Positions 1-5,546 of a DNA stretch of 8,767 nt are shown here, one piece after another (the first letter of the stretch is position 1; every line of letters begins with the position of its first letter). Position numbers and translations under genes: made by a program. The DNA is taken from assembly GCA_018894655.1 (NCBI GenBank), contig JAHIPE010000142.1:1-8767 (forward strand), in the 5' to 3' direction. Under the pieces are notes generated by a model. It searched no databases and was not told the origin of the DNA. It saw nothing but the letters and a program-made list of their open reading frames with translations. The stretch comes from Actinomycetota bacterium. GTDB lineage: Bacteria > Actinomycetota > Geothermincolia > Fen-727 > Anoxymicrobiaceae.

Positions 1-1
1 C

Positions 2-220
2 CTCAAGGACGGCGGCGCCCCCGAGGTGGAGATACTCAAGTACGAGATCAAGGGGAGCCAGCTCGCCTTCGGCCCCGCGGAAGACGTGGAGAACGGGGCC
101 CTCTGGTGCGGCCAGGTGGCCATCCGCCTGGAGGACATCCCGACCGCGGCACAAGTCGTGGAGAGGATAATGAACGAGGCCGAGGAGATCCTCAAGAATC
201 TTTCCGATAGCTACCTTTAG
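2..220 (+). CDS. C-terminal end of a nitronate monooxygenase / FabK-like flavoprotein (5' truncated by window edge)
   Basis: The reading frame is open from base 2 to a TAG at 218-220, so about 72 C-terminal residues are visible and the true start lies outside the window. An internal GTG at 26 is not a credible start because the frame continues upstream without a stop. The core reads D-V-E-N-G-A-L-W-C-G-Q-V-A, then an amphipathic helix ending E-A-E-E-I-L-K-N-L. This closely resembles the end of the 2-nitropropane dioxygenase/nitronate monooxygenase family, including FabK, where a (D/E)-x-E-x-G-x-x-x-x-G-Q segment near the FMN site is followed by a terminal helix with E-A-E-x-x-L. Family members are TIM-barrel FMN enzymes that oxidise nitronates or, in FabK, reduce enoyl-ACP. 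Substrate cannot be decided from this fragment. No T-rich terminator follows; the next gene has its own promoter candidate. Confidence 0.7.
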   Translation, partial: LKDGGAPEVEILKYEIKGSQLAFGPAEDVENGALWCGQVAIRLEDIPTAAQVVERIMNEAEEILKNLSDSYL

Positions 221-276
221 GGCTTCTATACCCGTTGGGACGCTGTCCGGCCAGGAGATTCGAGTTCCCTCGTAGA

Positions 277-293
277 GTCGCCTTCCAGGCGAC
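277..293. repeat. Perfect 7-bp inverted repeat, hairpin
   Basis: GTCGCCT at 277-283 and AGGCGAC at 287-293 are exact reverse complements separated by three bases. It lies 57 bases after the stop of the upstream flavoenzyme. There is no T run on either side, so it is not a classical intrinsic terminator. It could protect the upstream transcript end or be a weak terminator. Confidence 0.45.
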
Positions 294-329
294 ATTCGGC
301 GTATACGGATGGCGGGCAATATAGCACCT

Positions 330-338
330 TGATATGAT
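330..338 (+). promoter_or_regulatory. Candidate extended -10 promoter for the Liv operon
   Basis: The bases TGATATGAT form an extended -10 element: TG, one base, then TATGAT, which matches TATAAT at five of six positions. No good -35 box is found 16-18 bases upstream, which is tolerable for an extended -10 promoter. Transcription would start near 345, giving a leader of about 140 bases before the receptor start codon. The surrounding bases are distinctly AT-richer than the rest of the window. Confidence 0.4.
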
Positions 339-370
339 ATCGTTATGTTGGTTCGCGTTACCTTGATTCC

Positions 371-391
371 GCGCCCTCTAATGGAGGGCGC
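371..391 (+). repeat. Perfect 8-bp inverted repeat in the Liv leader
   Basis: GCGCCCTC at 371-378 pairs exactly with GAGGGCGC at 384-391 around a five-base loop (TAATG). This would be a very stable RNA hairpin about 25 bases after the predicted transcription start. TTGGGG rather than a U tract follows, so it is not an intrinsic terminator. It could be a 5' stabilising hairpin or a protein-binding site. Confidence 0.5.
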
Positions 392-429
392 TTGGGGATA
401 CGGCCATACGGAGAAGAGTCTGGATCACA

Positions 430-476
430 GGGCGGTACTGTACCCGGATGCAATCCGGCTCCCGCCCGGGAGGAGG
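430..476 (+). promoter_or_regulatory. Mutually exclusive RNA stems next to the receptor Shine-Dalgarno
   Basis: Several dyads overlap here. CCGGAT (444-449) pairs with ATCCGG (453-458) around three bases. GGGCGG (430-435) can pair with CCGCCC (462-467), enclosing that hairpin and leaving the following GGGAGGAGG free. Alternatively CTCCC (459-463) pairs with GGGAG (468-472), taking in the first two bases of the AGGAGG Shine-Dalgarno at 471-476. The two outer pairings share bases 462-463 and cannot form together. This is the geometry of a translational on/off leader, but switching is inference. Confidence 0.35.
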
Positions 477-486
477 TTGAGGTCCA

Positions 487-1674
487 ATGGCGACAAGGAA
501 AGTAGTGGCCTTGCTGGTCGTCACCCTGATGATCGGCGGTCTAATAGCAACCTGCACCTCTTGCGGCGATACGGGTCCCAAGGAGGTCGTAATCGGCCTT
601 ACCGCCCCGCTATCCGGGGGCGGCGCCCAGTACGGCACCGATTGCCAGAGGGGCATCGAGATGGCCATCGAGGATATCAACAAGGACGGTGGCGTAAAGA
701 TCGGAGACGATTCCTACGACGTGAAGCTATCCAGCCTCGACGACAGGGCGGAACCGGAGCAGGGCGTCAGTAACGCTACGCGGCTGGCAACCGACGACGG
801 CGCGAAGATCATTTTCTGCCCCGTAGCCACGGTCATTTTCCCGCTGCTCGACATCAACGAGAAAAAGGACGAAGAGTTCCTGATACTGGCCTACACCAGC
901 ATCGAAATGGTTACAGACGAGGGGAACGAGCTAATCGTGATGCCACCCCCGCCGTTCACCGTCTACACCAAGCTGTTCACCAAACTTGCCATGCAGCAGG
1001 GCTGGACCAGGATGGCCATGGTACAGACCACCGGCGCCTACGGGGACGCCTGGGCGAAGGGTATGGGCCTCGCCTGGCAGACCGCCGGGGGTACCATCAC
1101 CGATCACGCGCGCGCCGACTACTACACCGAGACGGACTTCGTCCCGTTCCTGAACAAGGCGCTGGCCTCAAGCCCCGACGTCCTCCTGATAGGCGGCCCG
1201 TCGCAGCCCACCGCCCTGGTCGTCGAACAGGCCAAGAGCCTCGGCTTTGAGGGCGGGTTCATAGTCATGGACCAGGCGAAGATCGACGGCATGGCCGGGC
1301 AGATCGGCATGGACAAGATGGAGAACTGCATCGGGGTCGCGCCGGTGGAGGCGCCGTTCCCCGCCACCCCGGTGTTCGCCGAGCGCTACAAGAAGAAGTA
1401 CAACGAGCAGGTCACCTGGGAGTCCGCGATCAACTACACCGCCATGATCCTGCTGAAGGACGCGATGGAGTCCGCAAAAAGCGTGGAAGACCCGATGGCC
1501 ATCCGGAAGGCTGTCCCCGGGGTCCTGCCGATGTCGGGGGACGAGTTCCCGGTCACCCTGGACGGCATCGAGAACAAGGGCCTGATGCATATGCCCTCCG
1601 CCATCACCATGGTAAAGAACGGCGAGTACACGCTGTCCAGCGACCTTATATACTGGTGGAAAGAGAAAGACTGA
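487..1674 (+). CDS. Branched-chain/hydrophobic amino acid-type ABC transporter, substrate-binding lipoprotein
   Basis: This 395-residue protein is the extracytoplasmic receptor of the Liv/HAAT importer encoded by the next four genes. The ATG at 487 follows an AGGAGG at 471-476 with ten bases between. Residues 1-22 form an export signal (R4-K5, then a hydrophobic stretch), with cysteines at 23 and 26. C26 in C-T-S-C-G is the likelier lipidated residue, although Cys at -3 of the lipobox is unusual. The mature part begins with V-V-I-G-L-T-A-P-L-S-G (about 34-44), the standard opening of periplasmic-binding-protein family 6, and continues with A-I-E-D-I-N (60-65) and the two-lobe fold. Length fits the family. 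The ligand is not predictable: receptors of this fold bind Leu/Ile/Val, amides, urea or aromatic acids. As the first gene after a long leader and before a 148-base gap, it is probably expressed above the permeases. Confidence 0.9.
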   Translation: MATRKVVALLVVTLMIGGLIATCTSCGDTGPKEVVIGLTAPLSGGGAQYGTDCQRGIEMAIEDINKDGGVKIGDDSYDVKLSSLDDRAEPEQGVSNATRLATDDGAKIIFCPVATVIFPLLDINEKKDEEFLILAYTSIEMVTDEGNELIVMPPPPFTVYTKLFTKLAMQQGWTRMAMVQTTGAYGDAWAKGMGLAWQTAGGTITDHARADYYTETDFVPFLNKALASSPDVLLIGGPSQPTALVVEQAKSLGFEGGFIVMDQAKIDGMAGQIGMDKMENCIGVAPVEAPFPATPVFAERYKKKYNEQVTWESAINYTAMILLKDAMESAKSVEDPMAIRKAVPGVLPMSGDEFPVTLDGIENKGLMHMPSAITMVKNGEYTLSSDLIYWWKEKD

Positions 1675-1822
1675 TCGTCTTGGCGGTTACCTGACGAAGT
1701 CATTCGACGTAGCCGAAGCATATCGGCCCTGGATCCGGTAAGCACTTGAGCGAACCGACCCCGCTGCTGTGGGGCATGCCCGATATGCCGTGACTGAAAG
1801 CCCTGTAAGGCGTTGCTCTGAC
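1675..1822 (+). other. 148-base spacer between receptor and permease genes, with overlapping hairpins
   Basis: No gene is seen here. CCCCGC (1759-1764) pairs with GTGGGG (1769-1774), with one G-U pair and a four-base loop. GGCAT (1773-1777) pairs with ATGCC (1785-1789) and shares bases 1773-1774 with the first stem, so the two compete. No U tract follows either. Such a spacer commonly lets a cell make more receptor than permease from one transcript through partial attenuation or 3'-end protection; that role is inferred. An in-frame GTG at 1769 falls inside the first hairpin and is rejected as the livH start. Confidence 0.45.
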
Positions 1823-2680
1823 GTGAGTTACTTTTTTCAACAGCTTGTGAACGGGATAATGCTGGGGAGTGTCTACTCCCTGGTCGCTCTTGGCCTGACC
1901 CTCATATTCGGGATACTGGGGGTGGCCCACTTCGCCCACGGCCACTTCTACATGCTGGGCGCGTTCCTGGTGTTCTTCCTGTCGGTCTCCTTCGGCGTTC
2001 CTTACTGGGCCGCGCTGGTAATAGCAGTAGCCGTATTCTGCCTGGTGGGGGTCGGCATCGAGTTCGTCTACCGCCCGGTCCGGGACAAGTCGGACATAAA
2101 CGCATTTATCGTCGCCATAGGGATGCTTCTGGTCATCGAGGAGGCGGTACGGGCCGTCTGGGGGACGGGGAACCGCCGTATCACCAACCCATACCCCCAG
2201 GTACTCAAGTTCGCAGGCATCACCCTCGAGCTCCAGCGGCTGATAGTCATAGGCGCGGCAATCGTGCTTATCGTGCTCCTTCACCTCTTCATCAAGCGCA
2301 CCCGGATGGGCAGCGCCATAGAGGCGGTGGCCCAGGACCGCGAGGGGGCGGCGCTGGTGGGAATCAGCGTAAACCGGGTCTCGATCCTCACGTTCTCGGT
2401 AGCCACCGGCCTCGCCGCGGCGGCGGCGGCGCTGGCCGCCCCACTCGCTTTTATAGCTCCCGACATGGCCAACACCCTGGTCCTCAAGGCGTTCGTGATA
2501 ATCGTCCTGGGCGGGCTGGGGAGCATAAAGGGGGCGATACTGGGCGGCTACCTGCTGGGGGTCATGGAGGCCCTCGCGATAGCGTACATTTCTCCCGCAT
2601 ACAAGGACGTCTGGGCGTTCGCGGCGCTGATACTGATCCTTGCCATAAAGCCCAACGGGCTCTTCGGGGGGAGGGACTAG
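1823..2680 (+). CDS. livH: Branched-chain amino acid-type ABC transporter permease LivH
   Basis: This inner-membrane permease forms half of the translocation path with LivM. I place the start at GTG 1823, giving 285 residues that open V-S-Y-F-F-Q-Q-L-V-N-G-I-M-L-G, the usual LivH beginning. A GTG 54 bases upstream would add a charged, non-homologous tail and has no ribosome binding site. At 1823 the site is also weak (AAGG at 1807-1810). Hydrophobic helices span the protein. The family motif is clear in G-x-x-x-F-G-I-L-G-V-A-H-F-A-H-G-H-F-Y-M-L-G-A (about 24-47). The cytoplasmic coupling (EAA-like) loop, R-M-G-S-A-I-E-A-V-A-Q-D-R-E-G-A-A-L-V-G-I (161-181), contacts an ATPase subunit. The end, K-P-N-G-L-F-G, is also typical. 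A run of alanines (198-205) sits in one helix. The TAG is directly followed by the livM start. Confidence 0.9.
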   Translation: MSYFFQQLVNGIMLGSVYSLVALGLTLIFGILGVAHFAHGHFYMLGAFLVFFLSVSFGVPYWAALVIAVAVFCLVGVGIEFVYRPVRDKSDINAFIVAIGMLLVIEEAVRAVWGTGNRRITNPYPQVLKFAGITLELQRLIVIGAAIVLIVLLHLFIKRTRMGSAIEAVAQDREGAALVGISVNRVSILTFSVATGLAAAAAALAAPLAFIAPDMANTLVLKAFVIIVLGGLGSIKGAILGGYLLGVMEALAIAYISPAYKDVWAFAALILILAIKPNGLFGGRD

Positions 2681-3637
2681 GTGACAGCGGAAAACCTTCG
2701 GAAGTACGGGGTCTTCATCGCGGCGCTTGCGGTCGCCTGTTTCCTCCCCTACATAGGTATCAGCAAGTTCATGCTGAACGTCATTATCTACGCGGGTATC
2801 TTCAGCATCGCCACCATGAGCCTGAATATCATAATGGGATACACGGGACAGGTGTCCCTCGCCCAGGGAGCTTTCTACGGCATCGGGGCCTACGGGCTAG
2901 CCATTCTGACCAACAAGGCAGGCCTCAACTTCTGGATGGCCATGCTCCTGGCATGCCTCATTACCGCATTCGTGGGGCTCCTGATCGGGCTACTGGCGTT
3001 CCGGACAAAGGGGCCTTACTTCATAATCGTCACACTCTGCTTCAACTTCATCGTCTACGTCGTCATAAAGAACTGGGACTGGCTCTCCGGCGGGGTCAGG
3101 GGGCAAAAGATCACCGGGCCCGAGCTCTTCGCGGGAAGAGAGGCCCGCTACTACCTTGTGCTGGGCTTCGTGCTCCTGACGCTGTTTATCATGTGGCGGA
3201 TATCCAGGTCCCTCGAGGGTCTGGGTTTCATGGCCGTGAGGGACAACGAGCCGCTGGCCGACGCCCTCGGAATCAACATAACCTATACCAAGATAGTCGC
3301 GTTCATGATCAGTTGCTTCCTGGCGGGGCTCGCTGGATGCCTGGGGGCGCTACACACCGGCTACCTGAGCCCCACCTCCGCCCATTACCTGCTCTCCTTC
3401 AACTTCATTATCTACCTGCTGGTGGGTGGCGCGGGTACGCTGTACGGCCCGATCGTGGGAACCTTCACCGTTTATCTCGCCCTGGAGTTCATGAAGGGTA
3501 TCGGCGAGTACCGCTTCATGATATTCGGAATAATACTTATCCTGGTGGTCATCTACTTCCCGCGGGGGATCGTGGGAGGGCTCAAGTCGCTCTGGAAGAA
3601 AGTTGCCGGGAGCAGGCAGGCTGAGGAGGGAGCGTGA
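2681..3637 (+). CDS. livM: Branched-chain amino acid-type ABC transporter permease LivM
   Basis: This is the second permease of the importer, 318 residues. It starts with GTG at the base after the livH stop, so the two are translationally coupled; a GGGGGGAGGG stretch at the end of livH serves as ribosome binding site. Residues 48-72 carry the LivM signature, L-N-I-I-M-G-Y-T-G-Q-V-S-L-A-Q-G-A-F-Y-G-I-G-A-Y-G. The cytoplasmic coupling loop is G-L-G-F-M-A-V-R-D-N-E-P-L-A-D-A-L-G-I-N (about 180-199), followed by A-F-M-I-S-C-F-L-A-G-L-A-G and G-G-A-G-T-L-Y-G-P (249-257), all standard for the family. Hydrophobic helices fill the rest, and the protein ends in a short basic/acidic cytoplasmic tail. 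Length is normal. With LivH it would form the heterodimeric channel accepting solute from the lipoprotein receptor. Confidence 0.92.
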   Translation: MTAENLRKYGVFIAALAVACFLPYIGISKFMLNVIIYAGIFSIATMSLNIIMGYTGQVSLAQGAFYGIGAYGLAILTNKAGLNFWMAMLLACLITAFVGLLIGLLAFRTKGPYFIIVTLCFNFIVYVVIKNWDWLSGGVRGQKITGPELFAGREARYYLVLGFVLLTLFIMWRISRSLEGLGFMAVRDNEPLADALGINITYTKIVAFMISCFLAGLAGCLGALHTGYLSPTSAHYLLSFNFIIYLLVGGAGTLYGPIVGTFTVYLALEFMKGIGEYRFMIFGIILILVVIYFPRGIVGGLKSLWKKVAGSRQAEEGA

Positions 3638-3640
3638 GAA

Positions 3641-4402
3641 GTGCTTCTTAAGATCGAGTCACTGACAAAGAGGTTCGGGGGGCTCGTCGCGGTGGACGGG
3701 ATCGATATGAAGGTGGAGGCCGGGTCGATAGTGGGTATCGTGGGGCCCAACGGCGCGGGGAAGACGACCCTTTTCAACCTGATGTCCGGCCAGTTGAAGC
3801 CGACCTCCGGCAGGATAACGTTCGAGGGGGTCGACATCACCGGCTCGAAGCCGTTCAGGATCGCCCGGCTGGGCATGGGGCGCACGTTCCAGAACACGTC
3901 CCTTTTCGACCGGCTCCCACTGAAAATCAACATGGCCATCGCCCGCCGGATGAGGACACAGAGCGGCTTCTTCGACTCGCTCGTACCCCTCCGCGAGAGA
4001 GAGGAAGAGGCGGATGTCGCCCGAAGGGCGGGGGAGGCGCTGGAGTTCGTGGGGCTTGCCGGGAGCGCCGAATCTATCGCCGGCAGCCTTCCCCAGATAG
4101 CCAAGAAGCGGCTGGCTGTCGGCATGGCGCTTGTTGGAGAGCCGAAGCTAGTCCTCTTGGACGAGCCCACCGGAGGGGTCGGCGCCGGCGATATCTCGGG
4201 GATGATCGAACTCATCTGCCAGATCAAGGATCGGGGCGTGGCGGTCTGTGTGATCGAACACAAGATGCGAATGGTAATGGGTCTTTCAGACCGGATAGTG
4301 GTACTGAACTTCGGGAGGAAGATCGCCTGTGGGACCCCCGAGGAGGTATCCGGGGACCCCGAGGTCATAAAAGCCTACCTGGGGAGCGGGTATAGTGCTT
4401 GA
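3641..4402 (+). CDS. livG: Branched-chain amino acid-type ABC transporter ATP-binding protein LivG, with degenerate signature motif
   Basis: This 253-residue cytoplasmic ATPase powers the importer together with LivF. GTG at 3641 follows AGGAGG at 3624-3629, three bases after the livM stop. Walker A is G-P-N-G-A-G-K-T-T (35-43), the Q-loop is in R-T-F-Q-N (Q84), Walker B is L-V-L-L-D-E (170-175) and the switch histidine is H207 in V-I-E-H. The N-terminal G-x-x-A-V-D-G-I, the insertion around 100-130 and the C-terminal E-V-I-K-A-Y-L-G-S are typical LivG. The oddity is the ABC signature: where LivG normally has L-S-Y-G-Q-Q-R-R-L, this protein has L-P-Q-I-A-K-K-R-L (150-158), losing the serine and glycine that contact ATP in the partner site. 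Downstream, G-G-V-G-A-G-D replaces the usual D-loop. The frame is otherwise intact, so it is not decayed. It overlaps livF by eight bases. Confidence 0.92.
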   Translation: MLLKIESLTKRFGGLVAVDGIDMKVEAGSIVGIVGPNGAGKTTLFNLMSGQLKPTSGRITFEGVDITGSKPFRIARLGMGRTFQNTSLFDRLPLKINMAIARRMRTQSGFFDSLVPLREREEEADVARRAGEALEFVGLAGSAESIAGSLPQIAKKRLAVGMALVGEPKLVLLDEPTGGVGAGDISGMIELICQIKDRGVAVCVIEHKMRMVMGLSDRIVVLNFGRKIACGTPEEVSGDPEVIKAYLGSGYSA

Positions 4403-5102
4403 GGTTGAGGATGTAAGCGTGGACATAGGAGGCTATCATGTGCTGGACAGCGTCTCCCTGGAGGTCATGTCCGGTGAGCTCGTCTGCCTCCTCGGCGCCA
4501 ACGGCGCGGGCAAATCCACACTCATGCGTACGATAGCCGGGCTCGTCAAGCCTTCGGGCGGTACCATCATCCTCGACTGCGAGGATATCACGGGGCTCAA
4601 GGCGGAGCGGATAGTCAGGCGCGGCGTGGCGCTATGCCCGGAGAACCGGCATCTTTTCCCCCGGCTGCCGGTCAAGAAGAACCTCTCGCTGGGGGCCTAC
4701 GCGAAGCACTTCAACGTCAAGGTGATGGAGGAATGCTACGATTTCGCCTACGAGCTCTTCCCGGTTCTCCGCGAGCGGGGGGAACAACTGGCGGGCACGC
4801 TCTCCGGAGGTGAGCAGCAGATGCTGGCCATTGCCCGGGCTCTTATGTCCAAGCCCCAGCTTCTGCTCCTGGACGAGCCGTCCCTCGGGCTGGCCCCGCT
4901 GGTGGTCGAGTCGATACGGGAGAAGATCGTCCAGATAGTCGCGGCGGGGACTACCGTGTTGCTATCCGAGCAGAACGCCGGCATCGCGCTCTCCATATCG
5001 AGCCGAGGGTACGTCATGGAGAGCGGCAGGGTAGTGCTGGAGGGCGACAGCGAGTCCCTGGGGAGCGACCCCGAGGTTAAGAAGGCATACCTGGGAATAT
5101 AG
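4395..5102 (+). CDS. livF: Branched-chain amino acid-type ABC transporter ATP-binding protein LivF
   Basis: This is the second ATPase subunit of the importer, 235 residues, the normal LivF length. GTG at 4395 lies inside the end of livG (eight-base overlap) with GGGGAGCGGG just upstream, implying translational coupling. Walker A is G-A-N-G-A-G-K-S-T (34-42), the signature L-S-G-G-E-Q-Q is intact (136-142), and Walker B is L-L-L-L-D-E-P-S-L-G-L-A-P (156-168). As usual in LivF, the Q-loop region reads C-P-E-N-R-H-L-F-P without the canonical glutamine, and the switch-histidine position is S-E-Q-N (191-194). The C-terminus E-V-K-K-A-Y-L-G-I is standard. With LivG it would form one canonical ATP site (LivG Walker A and H207 plus LivF LSGGE) and one degenerate site. 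No intrinsic terminator is evident right after the TAG. Confidence 0.93.
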   Translation: MLEVEDVSVDIGGYHVLDSVSLEVMSGELVCLLGANGAGKSTLMRTIAGLVKPSGGTIILDCEDITGLKAERIVRRGVALCPENRHLFPRLPVKKNLSLGAYAKHFNVKVMEECYDFAYELFPVLRERGEQLAGTLSGGEQQMLAIARALMSKPQLLLLDEPSLGLAPLVVESIREKIVQIVAAGTTVLLSEQNAGIALSISSRGYVMESGRVVLEGDSESLGSDPEVKKAYLGI

Positions 5103-5119
5103 CCGCGCGCCGGGGGGCG

Positions 5120-5421
5120 GGCTCTTTACAGACCAAGGAAAGGATGAGCCGGCTGGGCCTCTACGCGGCGATGCAGCCGACCCACTTCTTCGGGGACGAG
5201 ACCAGGGAGAGGACCCTTGGCCCCGAGCGGCTGCAGAGGTTGATGCCGTGGCGGAGCCTCGCGGAAGCGGGGTCGAACTCTCGTTTGGCAGCGACGCCTG
5301 CGCGGGCCCCATCAACCCCATCTACGGCCTCATCATCTCGGCCACCCGTATGAACTACAACGAACAAGGTGGCTTATCCTCTCCCCGGCCCGCTCATGGA
5401 GGAGGGGAAAAAGACCGATAA
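5120..5421 (+). pseudogene. Relic of a YtcJ-type amidohydrolase (amidohydrolase_3 family), both ends missing and frameshifted
   Basis: Two adjacent frames together match the late-middle part of amidohydrolase_3/YtcJ proteins. The first frame (codons from 5120) reads L-G-L-Y-A-A-M-Q-P-T-H-F (M-Q-P-T-H at 5171-5185), then L-G-P-E-R-L-Q-R-L-M-P-W-R-S-L-A-E-A-G. At 5270-5272 the match jumps to the frame one base back, V-E-L-S-F-G-S-D-A-C-A-G-P-I-N-P-I-Y-G-L-I-I-S-A-T-R, then N-E-Q-G-G, with the metal-site aspartate of G-S-D-A at 5293-5295. One missing G in a G run explains the shift. Family likeness stops near 5372; the frame runs on to TAA at 5419-5421. Roughly 350 N-terminal and 100 C-terminal residues of this usually ~540-residue metal-dependent hydrolase family are absent, so it cannot be active. 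It sits immediately after livF, suggesting a deleted operon member. An ATG at 5144 with a weak AGG upstream is not a real gene start. Confidence 0.75.
5377..5408. repeat. Imperfect hairpin at the 3' break of the amidohydrolase relic
   Basis: TCCTCTCC (5377-5384) pairs with GGAGGGGA (5401-5408), including one G-U pair, around a 16-base loop. It begins right where the amidohydrolase likeness ends. The + strand is followed by AAAAAG, so it is not a clear intrinsic terminator. It may be a dispersed palindromic element that marks the junction or simply GC-rich spacer; no second copy is in this window. Confidence 0.35.
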
Positions 5422-5546
5422 CTGTGATGGAGGTATCTCCTGCACGAGTCGCCTTGAACCGCGCTCTTGACCATCTTACTCAAGGGATGACCACCGGTTT
5501 GTGCCCCTGCCACCGGTAAGGCGCGTACAGCCCCCGGGGGAGCGGA
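5422..5546 (+). other. Upstream region of the secreted GH17 protein with two ACCGGT sites
   Basis: No gene is seen. The octamer CCACCGGT occurs at 5491-5498 and again at 5510-5517, 19 bases apart, each with a self-complementary ACCGGT core. That spacing is nearly two helical turns on one face of DNA and could be an operator, or the two cores could pair as an RNA hairpin. A TTGACC at 5467-5472 resembles a -35 box, but I see no -10 at the right distance. A GGGGGAG (5536-5542) just before the ATG at 5547 is a usable ribosome binding site. Confidence 0.35.

Larger units (their letters stand above)
221..486 (+). other. Intergenic region and structured 5' leader of the Liv operon
   Basis: This 266-base stretch has no convincing gene. 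An open frame from 345 runs into the receptor gene in another frame, lacks a ribosome binding site and looks like a shadow. The stretch holds a 7-bp hairpin at 277-293, an extended -10 candidate at 330-338, an 8-bp perfect hairpin at 371-391, and a chain of overlapping dyads from 430 to 472 that reaches the Shine-Dalgarno at 471-476. If transcription starts near 345, the untranslated leader is about 140 bases. I do not recognise a known riboswitch class in it. Confidence 0.6.

Noticed and set aside
398..458. Short strings resembling 5S rRNA (TACGGCCATACGG, GGTACTG, ACCCGG)
   Set aside because: The closing helix between the two ends and the conserved loops are missing, and the spacing is wrong for a 120-base 5S RNA. 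The match is chance-level.
345..773. 142-codon + strand open frame in the leader, possible upstream gene
   Set aside because: No ribosome binding site, Arg/Pro-rich low-quality composition, and most of it lies in another frame over the receptor gene, whose protein is clearly real.
1769..1822. Upstream GTG extending LivH by 18 residues
   Set aside because: The added residues are charged and unlike LivH N-termini, the GTG lies inside a hairpin and has no Shine-Dalgarno.
3553..4368. 271-codon minus-strand open frame across livG
   Set aside because: Antisense shadow in GC-rich DNA, rich in Ser/Pro/Arg, while the + frame encodes a clear ABC ATPase.
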